Made by a program: the position numbers and the translations under genes
The notes under the pieces: model-generated
What the model saw: only the letters and a program-made list of their open reading frames with translations
What the model was told of the DNA's origin: nothing
Databases searched by the model: none
In this document: positions 6,110 to 8,651 of the stretch, piece by piece
How positions within the stretch are numbered: the stretch's first letter is position 1
Layout of the letters: each line of letters begins with the position of its first letter
Assembly (NCBI GenBank): GCA_017999015.1
Contig: JAGOBZ010000123.1
Coordinates: 1 to 8,651 of the forward strand
Length of the DNA: 8,651 nucleotides
Direction: 5' to 3'
DNA from: Kiritimatiellia bacterium
GTDB lineage: Bacteria; Verrucomicrobiota; Kiritimatiellia; RFP12; UBA1067

Positions 6110-7258
6110 TCACTTCGTCGTCATCCACCCCTGCACGGACTTCGCGTCCAGCTTGCACATCAGGGCGGTGGCGCTCAGATCAGCCTGCGCGTCGCTCAGC
6201 CCGGCGGGCGCAAGCTCCATCAGGCGGTCGGCCAGCAGCAGAGAGGTCGCCAACGCCTGCGTGCAGTCGCGGATGAAGGCCATGCGGCAACCGATCGGAT
6301 CATCCGGATCGCCGTCGGCGCGCAGCATGTGGCAGTCATACTCGACCACACCCTTCCAGCCGACCTGGCGCAGCGCCCAGAACATCTGCACCGTTTCCTT
6401 CAGGCCCTCCGGCCCGATGAGCGGCGGGAAGTCGTTGTCGAACTGCGCTTTGATCTGGCTGCCGAAGTGCAGGAAGAAGAGCTTCTTCATGCTGGTCAGA
6501 TAGCCGACCGTATGCACGGCGTTCAGCAGCGCCATGCTCTCATGCTGCAAAAGCTCCGGATTCACGCCATAAAATTCCGGGTGCTTCAAGTGCCCGTAGA
6601 TGAAGCCCACGGCGTGTCCCGCCGTCGGCAGGAACATGTGGCCGCGCGGCTCGTTCGGCTTGGGCTCGATCGTCGCGCCGATGTAGTTCGTGAACTTCAT
6701 CTTCTGGATGTAGTCGTAGACGCCGTTCAAGCCGTCTGCCAGCCACTTGTAGACGTTCTTCCAGTCGACGTTCACCGGCACTTCGAAGCCGTCGCGGGCC
6801 ACCCAGTAGGTATAGTACTTGACCCCGAACAGAGCGCCGATGCGCAGCGTGCGCTGCACCTTCTTTTTGGCCAGCGCGCGGAGCTTCGGATCCGGGTTAG
6901 TCAGGCCTCCTTTGCGAAAGAGCTTGTCGCCGTGCAGGCCGCAGGTGGCGATGTTGACCTTGAGGCCGGCCTTGTCCAGCACCTGTTTGATCGCCCGCAA
7001 TTTCGCGTACGTTTCGCTCTTCGGGTCCAGATCGTCTTCGGGCTTCGCAGGATCCCACGGCACCAGGTCGTCGTCGTGAAACGACGTGGCCTCGATCAGC
7101 CCCTCGCCGGCCGCCGCCGCCAGCAGCTTCGCCACATCCAGGGAATCGATCTTGGGCAGCACCGCGCCCCCGAACGGGTCGCCCAGCGGATTGCCGACGC
7201 ACCAGAACGGCATGGAACGCAGGGTCACGGGATCAATGTTATAACCTTTTTTCGCCAT
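6110..7258 (-). CDS. Divergent xylose-isomerase-like TIM-barrel protein
   Basis: The protein has 382 residues, close to class I (actinobacterial-type) xylose isomerase, which converts D-xylose to D-xylulose using two divalent metals. Diagnostic blocks are FWCVGNPLGDPFG (18-30), FHDDDLVPW with the catalytic His61-Asp64 pair (60-68), YWVARDG (151-157), IEPKPNEPRG with metal ligand Glu198 and catalytic Lys200 (197-206), LPTAGHAVGFI (210-220), NPELLQHESM (233-242), FDNDF with both aspartates (273-277) and EYDCH with Asp308 (306-310). Two departures from the class I site are visible. The aspartate of the usual HIDLNGQ block is replaced by His264, and one residue is inserted between the Glu and His ligands in NPE-H (235 and 239). 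It has no signal peptide. Start choice: the ATG at 7258 has GAGGTG just upstream, whereas a TTG at 7270 would overlap that site. It heads the operon. It may be a true isomerase of another sugar or a paralogue with a different reaction. Confidence 0.8.
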   Translation of the reverse strand: MAKKGYNIDPVTLRSMPFWCVGNPLGDPFGGAVLPKIDSLDVAKLLAAAAGEGLIEATSFHDDDLVPWDPAKPEDDLDPKSETYAKLRAIKQVLDKAGLKVNIATCGLHGDKLFRKGGLTNPDPKLRALAKKKVQRTLRIGALFGVKYYTYWVARDGFEVPVNVDWKNVYKWLADGLNGVYDYIQKMKFTNYIGATIEPKPNEPRGHMFLPTAGHAVGFIYGHLKHPEFYGVNPELLQHESMALLNAVHTVGYLTSMKKLFFLHFGSQIKAQFDNDFPPLIGPEGLKETVQMFWALRQVGWKGVVEYDCHMLRADGDPDDPIGCRMAFIRDCTQALATSLLLADRLMELAPAGLSDAQADLSATALMCKLDAKSVQGWMTTK

Positions 7259-7262
7259 CGCA

Positions 7263-7268
7263 CACCTC
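7263..7268 (-). promoter_or_regulatory. Ribosome binding site of isomerase-like gene
   Basis: GAGGTG on the minus strand lies 4 bases before the ATG at 7258 (6 from its GAGG core). It sets the start and rules out the in-frame TTG at 7270, which it overlaps. Confidence 0.75.
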
Positions 7269-7303
7269 AATCCTTAGAAGTTCAACCAGACACTTTGAGC
7301 GTG

Positions 7304-7332
7304 AACATACTCTGTCAGTCTTCCCCCGTCAA
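7304..7332 (-). promoter_or_regulatory. Predicted sigma-70 promoter of lyase operon
   Basis: On the minus strand TTGACG (7327-7332, 5 of 6 consensus) and TATGTT (7304-7309, 4 of 6) are separated by exactly 17 bases. A start site near 7297 gives a leader of about 40 bases before the ATG at 7258. No intrinsic terminator is seen between the three downstream genes, so one transcript can cover all of them. Confidence 0.68.
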
Positions 7333-7346
7333 GCCGGAAGAGACGT

Positions 7347-7375
7347 TTGACAGGCGCCGGCGAACCCGTTACCTT
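7347..7375 (+). promoter_or_regulatory. Predicted sigma-70 promoter of radical SAM gene
   Basis: A perfect TTGACA (7347-7352) is followed after exactly 17 bases by TACCTT (7370-7375), which keeps the key first, second and last -10 positions. A start site near 7382 gives a leader of about 20 bases. Its -35 box lies 14 bases from the -35 of the divergent operon promoter, so the two polymerases would compete for the same DNA. The spacer holds the palindrome CGCCGGCG (7355-7362). Confidence 0.6.
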
Positions 7376-7402
7376 GTGCGCCGCGAACCCACCGTTGCTG
7401 TT

Positions 7403-8651
7403 ATGCGAGTTCTCATCCTACGCCTCTCCTCCCTGCGCAACACCGCCCGCTCCGCCACGCACCGCCTGCTGGCCGATCTGGTCCGCGACGCCTTGCCTGC
7501 GGCGAGGGTGGACATGGCCTTTCTGCCGCCCCGGCGCGCCCTGCGCGTCACCGGCCTCTTGACCGGCTGCGGCCTTGCTGACGCCGATCTGGTCCTCGTG
7601 ACGAACGCCTTCGTGCGCGAAGCCCTCAATCTGCCCTGGATGCTGCATGCCAACGGCCTTGCGCCGTGGGCCGGCGACCGCCCCGACTCTGCCCCGCCCA
7701 TCCTGCTGGGCGGCTCCAATGCCTTTGCCGCGCAATGTCTCGTGCAGCCTGACGGCCGCGCCGTGCCTGATGCCCTCTTTTTCGGCGAGGCGGAAGAGAG
7801 TCTGCCGATCTTCTTACGGCGCTGGTACGCCGACGACGCCCCCGCCGCCAAACGCGAGCGCCTGCTGCGCGCCGCCGACGGGCTGGACGGCTTCTGGATC
7901 ACGGGCGCGATCCCGCCCGCCCCGCTTCGGCAGGCCGCGGGACGCGCGCTGCCGCCGCCGGCGCGCGACCTGCCGCCGCTCGACACCGAGGCCGCCGGCA
8001 CCGCGCGGCTGACCGTCGCGCTCGGCTGCGCCGCGTTCTGCTCCTTCTGCTTCGAAGGGTACGAGCGCAAGCCATACCGCGAATGGACGGCGGCGGAACT
8101 GCTGGCGCATGCCCGCGCGCTCAAACAGGCGTGCGGCGCCCGCACCGTGGAACTCGACGCCTTCAACCTCAACCATCACGCGCAGCTCGGCGAACTGGTC
8201 GAAGGGTGCGCCCGGCTTTTCGACCGGCTCGCCTTCAAGAGCCAGCGCGCCGACGGCGTGGCAGCCTGTCCGGCCGTCGTGGACCTGGAACGCGCCGCCG
8301 GCAAAAGCTCCTTCACGCTCGGCATCGAAGGCATCAGCGCGCGGCAGCGCGCCTTCCTCGCCAAAGCGCTGACCGACGACGAGATCGCCGCCGCCATCCA
8401 GGCGCTGCTCGGCCGCCGCATTCGCGAGCTGAAACTCTTCTTCATCCTGACCGGCCACGAGACCCCCGACGACCTCGCCGACTTTCACGATTTCTGCCTG
8501 CGGCTGAAGGGTTGGCTCAACCAGCCTGCGGCCTGCACGCGCACCATCCTGAGTTTCGGCCGCCTCGTGCGCATGCCGAACACCCCGTTGGCCTTTGACC
8601 GGCTTGTTCTGGATGAGGCCGAGTGGCGCTTCGCCGTGGACGGTGTGGCCG
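7403..8651 (+). CDS. Radical SAM protein with degenerate B12-binding-like domain (partial)
   Basis: The frame is open from the ATG at 7403 to the window end, giving 416 residues of an incomplete protein. Residues 1-140 resemble the Rossmann-type B12-binding domain found before radical SAM cores: a DADLVLVTNAF strand (60-70), PPILLGGSN (98-106) and a FFGEAEES block (126-133). The cobalamin-binding D-x-H-x-x-G motif is absent. The radical SAM core starts near 201, with the iron-sulphur cluster motif C-x3-C-x2-C (Cys209, Cys213, Cys216) in GCAAFCSFCFEGY. Further core elements are SFTLGIEGIS (303-312), IRELKLFFILTG (340-351) and LVRMPNTPLAF (388-398). This layout resembles the TIGR03960-like group of radical SAM proteins, but no reaction can be assigned. 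No Shine-Dalgarno sequence is evident; an in-frame GTG at 7376 is the alternative start. It is transcribed divergently from the lyase operon. Confidence 0.82.
   Translation, partial: MRVLILRLSSLRNTARSATHRLLADLVRDALPAARVDMAFLPPRRALRVTGLLTGCGLADADLVLVTNAFVREALNLPWMLHANGLAPWAGDRPDSAPPILLGGSNAFAAQCLVQPDGRAVPDALFFGEAEESLPIFLRRWYADDAPAAKRERLLRAADGLDGFWITGAIPPAPLRQAAGRALPPPARDLPPLDTEAAGTARLTVALGCAAFCSFCFEGYERKPYREWTAAELLAHARALKQACGARTVELDAFNLNHHAQLGELVEGCARLFDRLAFKSQRADGVAACPAVVDLERAAGKSSFTLGIEGISARQRAFLAKALTDDEIAAAIQALLGRRIRELKLFFILTGHETPDDLADFHDFCLRLKGWLNQPAACTRTILSFGRLVRMPNTPLAFDRLVLDEAEWRFAVDGVA

Noticed and set aside
7369..8172. 267-residue minus-strand open frame (and 7814-8488, 224 residues)
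   Set aside because: Both lie opposite the radical SAM gene, whose C-x3-C-x2-C motif and domain order are clear. Their composition is low-complexity Arg/Ala/Gly/Ser.
1..8651. CRISPR array, toxin-antitoxin pair or phage-defence system
   Set aside because: No regularly spaced direct repeats and no small paired genes or defence-associated domains were found. All long coding regions are explained by the calls made.

Overview
The window looks like chromosomal DNA of a GC-rich bacterium. The mix is a secreted sialate O-acetylesterase-type hydrolase, a secreted heparinase II/III-type lyase, an unusual xylose-isomerase-like protein and palindromic repeats between genes. This suggests a polysaccharide-degrading member of the PVC superphylum (Kiritimatiellota, Lentisphaerota or Verrucomicrobiota). 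That placement is inferred from gene content, not from a marker-gene comparison.

Layout. Bases 1-219 hold no convincing gene but several inverted repeats, including a perfect GC-rich hairpin. A secreted SGNH/sialate O-acetylesterase-like gene lies on the minus strand (220-1686). After an intergenic stretch comes a minus-strand tRNA-His unit, complete with promoter, encoded CCA and an intrinsic terminator (1970-2134). ruvB lies on the plus strand (2195-3211). It converges on a three-gene minus-strand operon read from right to left: a xylose-isomerase-like TIM-barrel protein (6110-7258), an alpha/beta hydrolase (5323-6108) and a heparinase II/III family lyase with signal peptide (3234-5285). 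A divergent promoter pair at 7304-7375 drives this operon and, on the plus strand, a radical SAM gene with a degenerate B12-binding-like N-terminus (7403 onward) that runs off the window end.

How the genes may work together. ruvB and tRNA-His are housekeeping. The operon combines a secreted lyase with a cytoplasmic hydrolase and a sugar-isomerase-fold enzyme, which fits uptake and processing of uronic-acid-containing or other acidic glycans. The separate esterase could remove acetyl groups from similar glycans. Substrates cannot be read from the sequence. The points most worth checking are the altered metal site of the isomerase-like protein, the operon it heads, the radical SAM protein lacking a cobalamin motif, and the palindromic repeat near the left edge.
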